This document shows, piece after piece, positions 25,619-33,707 of a DNA stretch of 64,000 nucleotides. The DNA comes from DATHAP01 sp963762865 (lineage in GTDB: Bacteria; Actinomycetota; Actinomycetes; JACCUZ01): the NCBI GenBank assembly GCA_963762865.1, contig CAVXNC010000017.1, positions 1 through 64,000 on the forward strand. Reading direction: 5' to 3'. The notes beneath the pieces were generated by a model. That model was not told where the DNA came from. It worked only from the letters and a program-made list of their open reading frames with translations, and ran no database searches. Made by a program: the position numbers and the translations under genes. Within the stretch, counting starts at the first letter, position 1, and every line of letters begins with the position of its first letter.

Positions 25619-26101
25619 ATGCGCGGCGACAAGAAGGTCATCGAGTACCTCAACGAGCAGCTCACCGCGGAGCTCACCGCGATCAACCAGTACTTCCTGC
25701 ACGCCAAGATGCAGGAGAACTGGGGCTACGCGAAGCTCGCCGCCTACACCCGCCACGAGTCCATCGACGAGATGCGGCACGCCGAGATCCTCACCGACCG
25801 CATCCTCTTCCTCGAGGGACTGCCCAACTACCAGCGGCTCCTCCCGCTGCACATCGGGCAGTCGCTCACGGAGATGTTCCGGGCGGACATGGAGATCGAG
25901 GTCGCCGCCGTCGACCGGCTGCGCACCGGTGCCGCTCACATGCGCAAGGTGGGTGACCTCACCTCGGCCCGGCTCTTCGAGGAGATCCTCGCCGACGAAG
26001 AGCACCACATCGACTACCTGGAGACCCAGCTCGCCCTCGTCGACAAGCTCGGCGAGCAGCTCTACGTCGCCCAGCTCGTCGAGCAGCCCTCCGCCGACTG
26101 A
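25619..26101 (+). CDS. bfr: bacterioferritin
   Basis: Four-helix iron-storage subunit of 160 residues. The ferroxidase ligands are visible in ELTAINQYFLHAKM (Glu18), RHESIDEMRHAE (Glu51, the haem Met52 and His54) and EILADEEHHIDYLE (Glu127, His130). GGAGGAG precedes the ATG. It would oxidise and store iron in a 24-mer shell, partnered by the ferredoxin upstream. Confidence 0.95.
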   Translation: MRGDKKVIEYLNEQLTAELTAINQYFLHAKMQENWGYAKLAAYTRHESIDEMRHAEILTDRILFLEGLPNYQRLLPLHIGQSLTEMFRADMEIEVAAVDRLRTGAAHMRKVGDLTSARLFEEILADEEHHIDYLETQLALVDKLGEQLYVAQLVEQPSAD

Positions 26102-26156
26102 GCGAGCCCCGACCGATGACCTGCCGCGCCTGACGTCGGTCAGCCGGCGAGGCCCT

Positions 26157-26597
26157 TCACGCCCAGTCCTGGAAGTCGTCGGCGCGCTCCAGGCTGAGGA
26201 AGGCCGCCTGGAGGTCCGACGGCGGGACGATCGGGCGTCGCTCGGCCAGGTCGAACCACAGACCGACGGACTCCACCGTGGCGCACAGACCCTGCGACTC
26301 GGTGGTGAAGCGGTTGCGCACCTTGAAGCGCCTGCCGTCCGGCGACAGGGCAACGGTCTGGAAGTCGACGGCGAAGCCTTCGAGGAGCCGGACCTCGCGG
26401 CGGTAGACCAGCCGGTCCTCGAGGACGACCGGGCCGATGCGGAGTTCGGCGAACCTCCGGCCGGTGAATCCGACCGAGTCGAAGAACAGGATGCGCGTGT
26501 TGCTCGCGTAGTCGAGGAACGCGGAGTTCGACATGTGCTGGTTGAAATCCATGTCGCGCCACTGCGCGCGGTACTCCTGGGTGAAGGTCACCGCCAT
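26157..26597 (-). CDS. acyl-CoA thioesterase, hotdog fold (4HBT)
   Basis: Protein of 146 residues with the hotdog signature YRAQWRDMDFNQHMSNSAFL, where the Asp and the following segment form the active site of 4-hydroxybenzoyl-CoA-type thioesterases. The remainder has the expected long strands (VLEDRLVYRREVRLLEG). Hydrolysis of an acyl-CoA is expected. The chosen ATG 26597 begins just before the fold. The gene is divergent from the M1 peptidase. Confidence 0.83.
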   Translation of the reverse strand: MAVTFTQEYRAQWRDMDFNQHMSNSAFLDYASNTRILFFDSVGFTGRRFAELRIGPVVLEDRLVYRREVRLLEGFAVDFQTVALSPDGRRFKVRNRFTTESQGLCATVESVGLWFDLAERRPIVPPSDLQAAFLSLERADDFQDWA

Positions 26598-26721
26598 GGC
26601 CCCATTCTGGTCGACCCGCCGGTCAACGGTGGTGACGCCGGAGGTAACCGTTCGGGCCGCCCGCGCGTCGTCCTTCCAGTACGGTCGCAGCCGCGTCAGC
26701 CACTCACGGTCGGAGCCTTCC

Positions 26722-28149
26722 ATGCGCAGGTCCTGTCTGGCCGCACCGCTCGCGGTCGCCATGGCGACGGTGCTCTGGCTGGGCGTCGCGGGTCCCGTCC
26801 AGGCCACACCGGCCGCGGCGTACGACCCGGCCGTCTCCGCGCCGCGGGAGGACCCCTACTACCCGGAGAAGGGTGACCCGAGCGTCGACGCCCTGCACTA
26901 CGGGCTGCGCCTGCAGTGGTCAGCGCGCATGCGGGTGCTGACCGGCGTCGCCCGCATCCACTTCCGGGTCCCGGTCGCGGAGGACCGGGTGCAGCTCGAC
27001 CTCGGCGACCCGCTGCGGGTCCGCTCGGTGCGGCTGGACGGTGTGGCCAAGGGGTTCAGCCACCCGGGCAAGGACCTGGTGGTGGAGACCGGCCCGCTGG
27101 CCGCCGACAGCAGGCACACCCTGGTCGTCTCCTACCGAGGTACGCCGCGCCCGGTCGATGTCCCGACCAACCGCAGCGACGCCCGGACAGCCGGCTGGAC
27201 CACGACGAAGCGTGGCGAGGTCTGGACGATGCAGGAGCCGTTCGGCGCCTACTCGTGGTACCCCGTCAACGACCATCCGTCGGACAAGGCCTTCTACGAT
27301 GCGCGCATCGTGGCGCCGCGCGGCATGGTCGGTGTCTTCAACGGCAAGCAGGTGGCGCGCCGGCAGGTGCCGGACGGGCGCACCGTCACGCAGTGGCATC
27401 TCGCCAGTCCGGCCGCGTCGTACCTCACGACGATCGCGATCGGCGACTACGTGCGCTACCGCGACCGCGGACCGCACGGCCTGCCGATCACCTACTGGCT
27501 GCCGCGTCGCGACCAGCGCGCCCTGCCCGAGCTGCGGCGGACGCCCGAGCTGATCCGCTGGCTGGAGAAGCACCTCGGCCGCTACCCCTTCGACCGCATC
27601 GGCGCGGTCGTGGTGCCCGACTCGTCCGCGATGGAGACCCAGACCCTGGTCACCGTCGGACGCCGGCTGATGTCCGACCGGTTCCTCTTCCGCAGCGTGC
27701 TGCTCCACGAGTACGCGCACCAGTGGTACGGCGACTCGGTCACTCCGGACAGCTGGCCCGACCTGTGGCTGAACGAGTCGTTCGCGTTCTACACCGAGCT
27801 GCGGTGGCAGGTGTCTCGCGGCTGGACGACGATGGCCGACGTGCGCGCATTCCTGCAGAGCAAGGACGCCGACCTGCGCGCCAAGGACGGCCCGCCTGGC
27901 GCCTACTACCCGGACCACTTCGCCGAGCAGTGCGTGTACCTCTGCGGCGCCCTGATGCTCGACCGGCTCAGCCAGCGGCTTGGCCCGGTGCTCTTCGCGC
28001 AGGTCTGGCGGGAGTGGCCGCAGACCCATCGCAACGGGAGCGTGGACCGCACCGACTACGTCGCGTGGCTGAACCAGCGCACCGGCCAGGACCTCGGGCC
28101 GTTCATGACCGAGTGGCTCACCTCGCCCACCACACCACCCACGAGCTGA
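26722..28149 (+). CDS. M1 family metallopeptidase, secreted
   Basis: Zinc aminopeptidase-like protein of 475 residues with a signal peptide. The zinc site HEYAH is at 329-333 with the third ligand Glu352 in NESFAFYTEL. SAMET (302-306) stands where aminopeptidases have GAMEN. A beta-rich N-domain (50-240) precedes the catalytic domain. It lacks the large C-terminal helical domain of aminopeptidase N, as in other short actinobacterial M1 proteins. It would act outside the cell. Confidence 0.9.
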   Translation: MRRSCLAAPLAVAMATVLWLGVAGPVQATPAAAYDPAVSAPREDPYYPEKGDPSVDALHYGLRLQWSARMRVLTGVARIHFRVPVAEDRVQLDLGDPLRVRSVRLDGVAKGFSHPGKDLVVETGPLAADSRHTLVVSYRGTPRPVDVPTNRSDARTAGWTTTKRGEVWTMQEPFGAYSWYPVNDHPSDKAFYDARIVAPRGMVGVFNGKQVARRQVPDGRTVTQWHLASPAASYLTTIAIGDYVRYRDRGPHGLPITYWLPRRDQRALPELRRTPELIRWLEKHLGRYPFDRIGAVVVPDSSAMETQTLVTVGRRLMSDRFLFRSVLLHEYAHQWYGDSVTPDSWPDLWLNESFAFYTELRWQVSRGWTTMADVRAFLQSKDADLRAKDGPPGAYYPDHFAEQCVYLCGALMLDRLSQRLGPVLFAQVWREWPQTHRNGSVDRTDYVAWLNQRTGQDLGPFMTEWLTSPTTPPTS

Positions 28150-28155
28150 GGGCAG

Positions 28156-28746
28156 ATGACCACACCGCCCGTCCCGCCCGGCGCCGCGCTGCTCCTGATC
28201 GACGTGCAGCAGGGCTTCGACGACCCGGTATGGGGTCCGCGCAACAACCCGGACGCCGAGCGGGTCGCCGCCGCCCTGCTCGCAGCCTGGCGGGAGCGCG
28301 GCTGGCCGGTGGTGCACGTCCAGCACGACGCCGTCGAGCCAGGGTCGCCGCTCACACCGGGCCAGCCCGGGCACGCGCACAAGCCGGAGGTCGCTCCCCG
28401 GTCCGGCGAGCCGGTGGTGCACAAGACGGTGAACAGCGCCTTCATCGGGACCGGCCTGCAGGAGCGACTGACGGCACTTCAGGTGCCGGGGCTCGTCGTC
28501 GCCGGTCTCACGACCGACCACTGCGTGTCGACCAGCGTGCGGATGGCCGGCAACCTCGGCTTCGACACCTGGCTGGTGGCCGACGCGTGCGCCGCGCACG
28601 ACCGGGTCGGCGCCGACGGTCAGCGGTACGCCGCTCAGCTGGTGCACGAGGTGGCCCTGGCCAGCCTGCACGAGGAGTTCGCCACCGTGGTCGAGTCGGA
28701 TGCGGTGCTCGCCGCGCTGCCCGGCGGCTCGGTGCGCCCCCGGTGA
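28156..28746 (+). CDS. isochorismatase-family cysteine hydrolase
   Basis: Protein of 196 residues with the catalytic triad of the family: Asp16 in LLLIDVQQGF, Lys90 in VVHKTVNSAF and Cys123 in LTTDHCVSTSV. Members hydrolyse amides such as nicotinamide or ureido compounds; the exact substrate cannot be told. It follows the M1 gene closely and overlaps the next gene by four bases. Confidence 0.88.
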   Translation: MTTPPVPPGAALLLIDVQQGFDDPVWGPRNNPDAERVAAALLAAWRERGWPVVHVQHDAVEPGSPLTPGQPGHAHKPEVAPRSGEPVVHKTVNSAFIGTGLQERLTALQVPGLVVAGLTTDHCVSTSVRMAGNLGFDTWLVADACAAHDRVGADGQRYAAQLVHEVALASLHEEFATVVESDAVLAALPGGSVRPR

Positions 28747-29471
28747 GCGCTGGGTCGTCACCGGCCGCGGTAACGGTCGAGGTGTGGCCGACGCCGGACG
28801 GTGCGTTGCACTTCCCGCTGGTGACAGTCGTGGCTGCGGAGCAGCGGGTGGCTGCGGTGCTCGACGGGGTGGCTCCAGGCTCCGCGGTCGTCGTGAGCGA
28901 CCCGGTCGTGCGTGACGGATTGCTCGGTGCTGGTGCCCGGCAGGTCAGGCACGTGCACACGATGCGGCACCGGCTGAGCGACGTACCGGCGCCGACGCGT
29001 CCACCAGGCATCCGGCTGCGCGCGTGGCAGGGCGGCGACGCAGAGCTGCTGGCGCCGGCGCTGGTCGCTGCTTACGGCGCGGGGCACCCCGACCGGCGCG
29101 ATCCTGACCCCGGCGCTGCCGCTCGGAGCCTCGCCGCGATGGTCGACGACCCCGACAACCCGCTGATGCCGGAGGGCACCCGGGTCGCCGAGAGCCACGA
29201 CGGACCCGTGGGTGCAGCCGTCGTGCTGCGCAGCGTGCACGTCACGGGCTGGACAGGCCCCTGGCTGATGAACGTCTTCCGGCACCCCACCGAGGCGCCG
29301 AGCGGCACGGGTGCCGCCCTCGTGTGCGGCGCGCTGACCGGCCTGCGCGACGCGGGGGAGACCCACCTCGGACTCGCCGTGACCAGCACCAACCCAGCCC
29401 GGCACACCTACGAGCGGCTCGGCTTCGGCTACGACTTCGAGGGTTGGGTCCTCGTGCTGCCCGCCGGCTGA
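28743..29471 (+). CDS. GNAT-family acetyltransferase-like protein
   Basis: Protein of 242 residues starting at a GTG that overlaps the preceding stop. Residues about 90-240 resemble a GNAT fold: the segment PSGTGAALVCGALTGLRDAG stands where the acetyl-CoA loop lies, and the C-terminal pattern STNPARHTYERLGFGYDFEG is typical. The glycine-rich loop is weak (normally QxxGxG/A). The N-terminal 85 residues are an extra domain. Substrate unknown. Confidence 0.75.
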   Translation: MSAGSSPAAVTVEVWPTPDGALHFPLVTVVAAEQRVAAVLDGVAPGSAVVVSDPVVRDGLLGAGARQVRHVHTMRHRLSDVPAPTRPPGIRLRAWQGGDAELLAPALVAAYGAGHPDRRDPDPGAAARSLAAMVDDPDNPLMPEGTRVAESHDGPVGAAVVLRSVHVTGWTGPWLMNVFRHPTEAPSGTGAALVCGALTGLRDAGETHLGLAVTSTNPARHTYERLGFGYDFEGWVLVLPAG

Positions 29472-29566
29472 CAGGCACCCGGCAGGTCGGGGCAAGGCCG
29501 GGGGCAGGCGGCGCACCGACTCTCGCTCGACCGCCCCGACACGGGGCAACGAGCAAGGAGAGACGC

Positions 29567-29894
29567 ATGTCCACCTCGAGAGTGAAGAAGGCTGCGGCCG
29601 CCGGAGCCCCTGGTGCTCACCGGGACAACGGCACAGAAGGTCCGCGACGCGGCGCTCGCGAAGTACCCCAACGCCACGATCCAGCGGGTCGAGACGGACT
29701 CCGACGGCGTCTACGAGGCGCACATCGTCACCGCTGCCGGGGACGAGGTCATCGTGCTGGTCGGAAAAGACTTCACCGTGACCGGCACGCAGACCGGTGG
29801 CGGCCCTGGAGGCCGCGGCGGTTTCGGCGACCACGACGGCGACGGGCCGGACGCCAGCACTGACTCGTCCACGTCCGGCAGCGTCCAGAGCTGA
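29567..29894 (+). pseudogene. small PepSY-like protein, frameshifted in signal region
   Basis: A good start (ATG 29567 with AAGGAG) encodes a basic, Ala-rich N-terminus like a signal peptide (MSTSRVKKAAAAGAP), but the mature region lies in another frame from about 29613. That region (AQKVRDAALAKYPNATIQRV and VYEAHIVTAAGDEVIVLVG) looks like a PepSY-type beta-alpha unit and ends in a Gly/Asp-rich tail. A deletion near 29605 probably removed part of the signal helix. A GTG at 29613 would give a leaderless 93-residue form. Confidence 0.55.
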
Positions 29895-29970
29895 GGCCCA
29901 GCCGACGACCGGGGGCGCGACGGGCAGCCTCCCCTCCGACACTGCCCGCCGTCGCCTCCGGTCCGGTTGG

Positions 29971-30813
29971 TCAGTCCGTCACGAACCGCAGCGACTCGAC
30001 GTAGCTCCGGCTCTCGGCCAGAACGCTGGGGCCCTGGTGCGCGGACCACGTCCAGATGACGGTCAGCCCGGCGCCGGGGACATCGAGGATGACGTACTCA
30101 CCGTCCAGATCCGGGCCGCTGCCCAAGGAGGCGCCGTTACCGGCGAACGTCGGGGCAGCGGGGACGCCCTTGCTGACCGGCAGGTCAGCGCCGGGACGCA
30201 TCGTTGGCGTGACCCGCCAGGCAGGCAGGCCACTGACCGTGATACGGGTCGTCACCGCGTCTGAGAAGAAGGGCCGGTCCGCCAGCCACCGTGCCACGGA
30301 AGGAGCGTCGGTGCCGGCGGACGGGTCGGCCTCCCAGGAGTCGTCGTATGTCACAGCCCGGGCACCCTCGACGATCGTGATGCCCACCTTGTCGACGTCC
30401 GTCCGGTAGTCCTCGACCGTCGACGCACCCGTCAGCAGCATGCGTCCGACGAACGAGTCAGGCACGTCCACCTCCACGGGGACCTTCAGGTTCACCAGCA
30501 CCCGCCGGTCGCCGAGACAGGTGATGCGTGGCGTGCTGCAGACCTCGTCGGCGAGCTCCAGGTCGACATCTGCCATGGTCGTTGGTGTCCCCTTTCCCGC
30601 CGGTGGCGCGGAGACCGTGTCCCGCCCGAGGCCGTTCCCCAGCGCCGTGGCCGCAACCAGGAGGACGGTGACCAGCCCGGCGGAGCCGGCGGCCGCAAGG
30701 TTGCGTCGCCGCCGGGTCTCGTGCAGCCGACGCAGCATGTCGTCGGGGAACAGGTCCTCCGTGACGCTGCGGCGGAGGTCGTCCACGGCAGTGCGGCCGA
30801 TGTCGTCGATCAT
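29971..30813 (-). CDS. membrane protein paired with ECF sigma factor
   Basis: Protein of 280 residues with a cytoplasmic N-terminus (RRSVTEDLFPDDMLRRLHETRRRR), one membrane helix near 38-58 and a large exterior domain with a Cys pair (EVCSTPRITCLG). The layout fits a membrane partner or anti-sigma-like protein, though no classic zinc anti-sigma motif is seen. It follows the sigma gene by three bases. Confidence 0.7.
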   Translation of the reverse strand: MIDDIGRTAVDDLRRSVTEDLFPDDMLRRLHETRRRRNLAAAGSAGLVTVLLVAATALGNGLGRDTVSAPPAGKGTPTTMADVDLELADEVCSTPRITCLGDRRVLVNLKVPVEVDVPDSFVGRMLLTGASTVEDYRTDVDKVGITIVEGARAVTYDDSWEADPSAGTDAPSVARWLADRPFFSDAVTTRITVSGLPAWRVTPTMRPGADLPVSKGVPAAPTFAGNGASLGSGPDLDGEYVILDVPGAGLTVIWTWSAHQGPSVLAESRSYVESLRFVTD

Positions 30814-30816
30814 TCT

Positions 30817-31392
30817 TCAGTCACCTTCCACGGTGGAGCCGAGCCGATCAGCGAGCGCGGCCCGGCCACGAGACAGGTGCACCTTCACGGTCCCCTCGGC
30901 GCAGCCCAGGGTCCGGGCGATCTCGGCGACGCCGAGGTCGTAGACGTAGAAGAGGGCGACTGCCTGAGCCTGGCGGCGGGGGAGCCGGCGCACCTCGCCC
31001 CAGAACGCCGCCGCAGCGCCGTCCAGGGGTGGCGGCTCGTCGGGGCGCCGGGCGCTCAGCCGCAGCAGCGCCCGCACCTCGACGCCTCGTCGCCGCAGCG
31101 ACGACACGGCCCGGTTGGCGCACACTCGTCGGACCCATGCCGCGGGCACGTCCATCACCGACACGGTGTCCCAGCGCTTATAGGCGACGAGCATGGCGTC
31201 CTGCGCGATGTCGTCAGCGGCGGCAGGCCCGGCCAGGGCCGCTGCGAACGCGACGAGGTCGGGAAGCTCCCGACGGTAGAAGGCGTCGAACGTCTCGATG
31301 GTGTCTGAGGCCTGTGGCCGGGCGTCCGGCTCGGAGCTGACCACGTCGCTCCCGGTGACCAGCTCTTCCTGCCACGCTGACGTCCCGCTCAT
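30817..31392 (-). CDS. ECF RNA polymerase sigma factor (SigE-like)
   Basis: Group 4 sigma factor of 191 residues. Region 2 is visible in FDAFYRRELPDLVAFAAALA and DIAQDAMLVAYKRW, and region 4 in LPRRQAQAVALFYVYDLGVA with EIARTLGCAEGTVKVHLSRG. No C-terminal extension is present. The gene downstream probably encodes its membrane-bound regulator. Confidence 0.9.
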   Translation of the reverse strand: MSGTSAWQEELVTGSDVVSSEPDARPQASDTIETFDAFYRRELPDLVAFAAALAGPAAADDIAQDAMLVAYKRWDTVSVMDVPAAWVRRVCANRAVSSLRRRGVEVRALLRLSARRPDEPPPLDGAAAAFWGEVRRLPRRQAQAVALFYVYDLGVAEIARTLGCAEGTVKVHLSRGRAALADRLGSTVEGD

Positions 31393-31446
31393 GCCCCCTT
31401 CTCGCTCTGCGCACGCTCCGCGGTTTACCTGGGCCTTGCAACAATC

Positions 31447-31971
31447 TCAGACCAGTGACCGCGAGTAGACCGCGTCACCCTCGTCGTAGGACTGCACCTC
31501 GGGCGGCACCGCGTCCCGCTTCGCGAACCCGCACCGGTCGAGCAGCCGGATCGAGGCCGCATTGCGCGGGTCCACCGTCGCCCACACCTCGGTGACCGCG
31601 TGGTCGTCGCGCAGGTGGCAGAGCAGCCACTCGACGGACTCGGTGGCGTAGCCGTGGCCCGACACCCCCGGGTCGAAGAGGTAGGCGACCTCGGCCAGCG
31701 GCCCGTGCACCGTGGCCTCGACACGCCCGACAAGCCGGTCACCGAGCAGCACCACGTAGTTCAGCCAGACGTCGTCCGACCCCGGCGGCGGTCCCTGGGC
31801 CAACTGCTCCAGCCGGCGGCGTACGGTCTCGCGCGTCCACGGCCCGCTGGTCTCGATGAACTCGTGGACCGCGGGGTCCCGCAACGCGTCGTGGAGAGCA
31901 TCCGTGTGGCGCACCTCGAGGGCCTCCAGGACCAGTCGATCGGTCCGGTGGCTAGCCCTCATGTCGGTCAC
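31447..31971 (-). CDS. GNAT acetyltransferase, RimJ/RimL-like
   Basis: Protein of 174 residues of the ribosomal-protein or small-molecule N-acetyltransferase type: TDRLVLEALEVRHTDALHDA at the N-terminus, the acetyl-CoA loop region GVSGHGYATESV and the late motif NAASIRLLDRCGFAKR. I chose GTG 31971 because GGAGGGG lies eight bases upstream; ATG 31962 is possible. The target is unknown. Confidence 0.85.
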   Translation of the reverse strand: MTDMRASHRTDRLVLEALEVRHTDALHDALRDPAVHEFIETSGPWTRETVRRRLEQLAQGPPPGSDDVWLNYVVLLGDRLVGRVEATVHGPLAEVAYLFDPGVSGHGYATESVEWLLCHLRDDHAVTEVWATVDPRNAASIRLLDRCGFAKRDAVPPEVQSYDEGDAVYSRSLV

Positions 31972-32039
31972 CGTATTCGCCCCTCCGGACCCCCGCCGCC
32001 GATTAGTGTCGGCACAGCACACACGGCAGAGGGCGGGGC

Positions 32040-33707
32040 ATGGCGAAACCGACGATCCTGACGGTGGACGACGACCTGACCGTCTCCGAGGCCATCACGC
32101 ACGACCTCCAGTCGAGGTACGGCGCGGACTACCGTGTCGTCCGCACCACCTCCGGCGCGCAGGCGCTCGACGTGCTCGCTCGGCTGGCGCTGCGCGACCG
32201 CCCCGTGGCCGCGATCGTCACCGACCAGCGGATGCCCGACATGACCGGCACCGAGCTCCTCGAGCAGGGTCGGCAGCACGCCCCGGACGCCAAGCTGGTC
32301 CTGCTGACCGCGTACGCCGACACCGACGTCGCCATCAAGGCCATCAACGACATCGGGCTCGACTACTACCTGATGAAGCCGTGGGACCCGCCCGAGGAGC
32401 GGCTCTACCCGGTGCTCGACGACCTGCTCGGGGACTGGCAGCAGCAGCACCCCGACGACAGCGGCAACGTCCGTGTCGTCGGCCACCGCTGGTCGGAGCG
32501 CAGCCACGAGGTCAAGACCTTCCTGACCCGTAACCACGTGCCCTACCAGTGGCTCGACATCGACAGCGACGACGAGGGCCGGCGGCTGGTCGGTCTCGCC
32601 GAGGCCGCGCCGGAGGACCTCCCGCTCGTGCTGGTGCCCGACCGCGACGTGCTGCGGTCGCCGACGACGCTCGACGTGGCCGCGGCGCTCGGTCTGCGCA
32701 CCCGTGCCGAGCAACCGCTCTACGACCTGTGCATCGTCGGTGCCGGGCCGGCCGGGCTGGCCGCCGCGGTCTATGCCGCGTCCGAGGGTTTGCGCACCGT
32801 CGTCGTCGAGCGGGAGGCACCCGGCGGTCAGGCCGGCCAGAGCGCGTCGATCGAGAACTACCTCGGCTTCCCGAAGGGCCTCTCGGGCGCAGACCTCACG
32901 CACCGCGCGGTGGCCCAAGCGGCGCGCTTCGGCGCCGAGATGGTGCTCGCGCGCGACGTCGTCGCGCTCGAGTCCCGCGGCCCGGTCCGTGCGGTTCGCC
33001 TCGGCGAGGCGAGCGACACCACCGACATCGAGGCCCGCGCCGTGCTGGTCGCGACCGGCGTCTCCTACCGCCGGCTGGATGCTCCCGGGCTCGACGGGCT
33101 GACCGGGCGCGGCGTCTACTACGGCGCCACCGCGAGCGAGGCGGTGCAGTGCCAGGGCGACGACGTCTACATCGTCGGCGCCGCCAACTCCGCCGGGCAG
33201 GCGGCGCTCCACCTGGCGCGCTACGCCAAGCGCGTCGTGCTGGTCGTCCGCGGCTCCTCTCTCGAATCGAGCATGTCCCTCTACCTGGTGGCGCGGATCC
33301 TGGAGACGCCCAACATCGACGTACGCCCGAACAGCGCCGTGGTCGCCGGCCGGGGGGAGGACCACCTGGAGGCGCTGACCATCGCCGACCGGGTGACCGG
33401 TGACACCGAGGAGATCGTGACCAGCTGGCTCTTCGTCTTCATCGGCGCCTCACCGCGCACCGACTGGCTCGGTGACGAGGTACGTCGCGATGACAAGGGC
33501 TTCGTCCTCACCGGTCACGACCTGCTCGCGTCTGGCGGCCCGACCGGCTGGCCCCTGAGCCGCGCGCCCTTCGCCCTCGAGACCAGCGTGCCGGGCGTCT
33601 TCGCGGCGGGTGACGTGCGGCTCGACTCGATGAAGCGGGTCGCCTCGGCAGTCGGCGAGGGCGCCATGTCGGTCTACCTGGTCCACCGCTACCTGGCGAC
33701 GATGTGA
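32040..33707 (+). CDS. response regulator fused to thioredoxin-reductase-like enzyme
   Basis: Protein of 555 residues in three parts. Residues 1-125 are a receiver domain (acidic triplet DDD 10-12, phospho-acceptor Asp62, Thr90, Lys113). Residues about 140-215 look thioredoxin/glutaredoxin-like but lack a CxxC. Residues 228-555 form a two-dinucleotide-domain flavoprotein (FAD motif GAGPAG 234-239, NAD motif VGAANSAG, and GVFAAGDVR). The CxxC disulfide of true thioredoxin reductase is replaced by YGATASEA, so it cannot reduce thioredoxin in the usual way. NCBI-type names call this build a fused response regulator/thioredoxin-disulfide reductase. Its stop overlaps the start of a histidine kinase. 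Confidence 0.9.
   Translation: MAKPTILTVDDDLTVSEAITHDLQSRYGADYRVVRTTSGAQALDVLARLALRDRPVAAIVTDQRMPDMTGTELLEQGRQHAPDAKLVLLTAYADTDVAIKAINDIGLDYYLMKPWDPPEERLYPVLDDLLGDWQQQHPDDSGNVRVVGHRWSERSHEVKTFLTRNHVPYQWLDIDSDDEGRRLVGLAEAAPEDLPLVLVPDRDVLRSPTTLDVAAALGLRTRAEQPLYDLCIVGAGPAGLAAAVYAASEGLRTVVVEREAPGGQAGQSASIENYLGFPKGLSGADLTHRAVAQAARFGAEMVLARDVVALESRGPVRAVRLGEASDTTDIEARAVLVATGVSYRRLDAPGLDGLTGRGVYYGATASEAVQCQGDDVYIVGAANSAGQAALHLARYAKRVVLVVRGSSLESSMSLYLVARILETPNIDVRPNSAVVAGRGEDHLEALTIADRVTGDTEEIVTSWLFVFIGASPRTDWLGDEVRRDDKGFVLTGHDLLASGGPTGWPLSRAPFALETSVPGVFAAGDVRLDSMKRVASAVGEGAMSVYLVHRYLATM

Noticed and set aside
26916..28742. Long frame upstream of the GNAT-like gene
   Set aside because: The frame is open by composition, but it overlaps the M1 peptidase and isochorismatase; the GNAT gene starts at GTG 28743 by stop-start overlap.
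26920..28761. 613-codon open frame on the minus strand
   Set aside because: It is antisense to the M1 peptidase and isochorismatase genes, with no recognisable motif.
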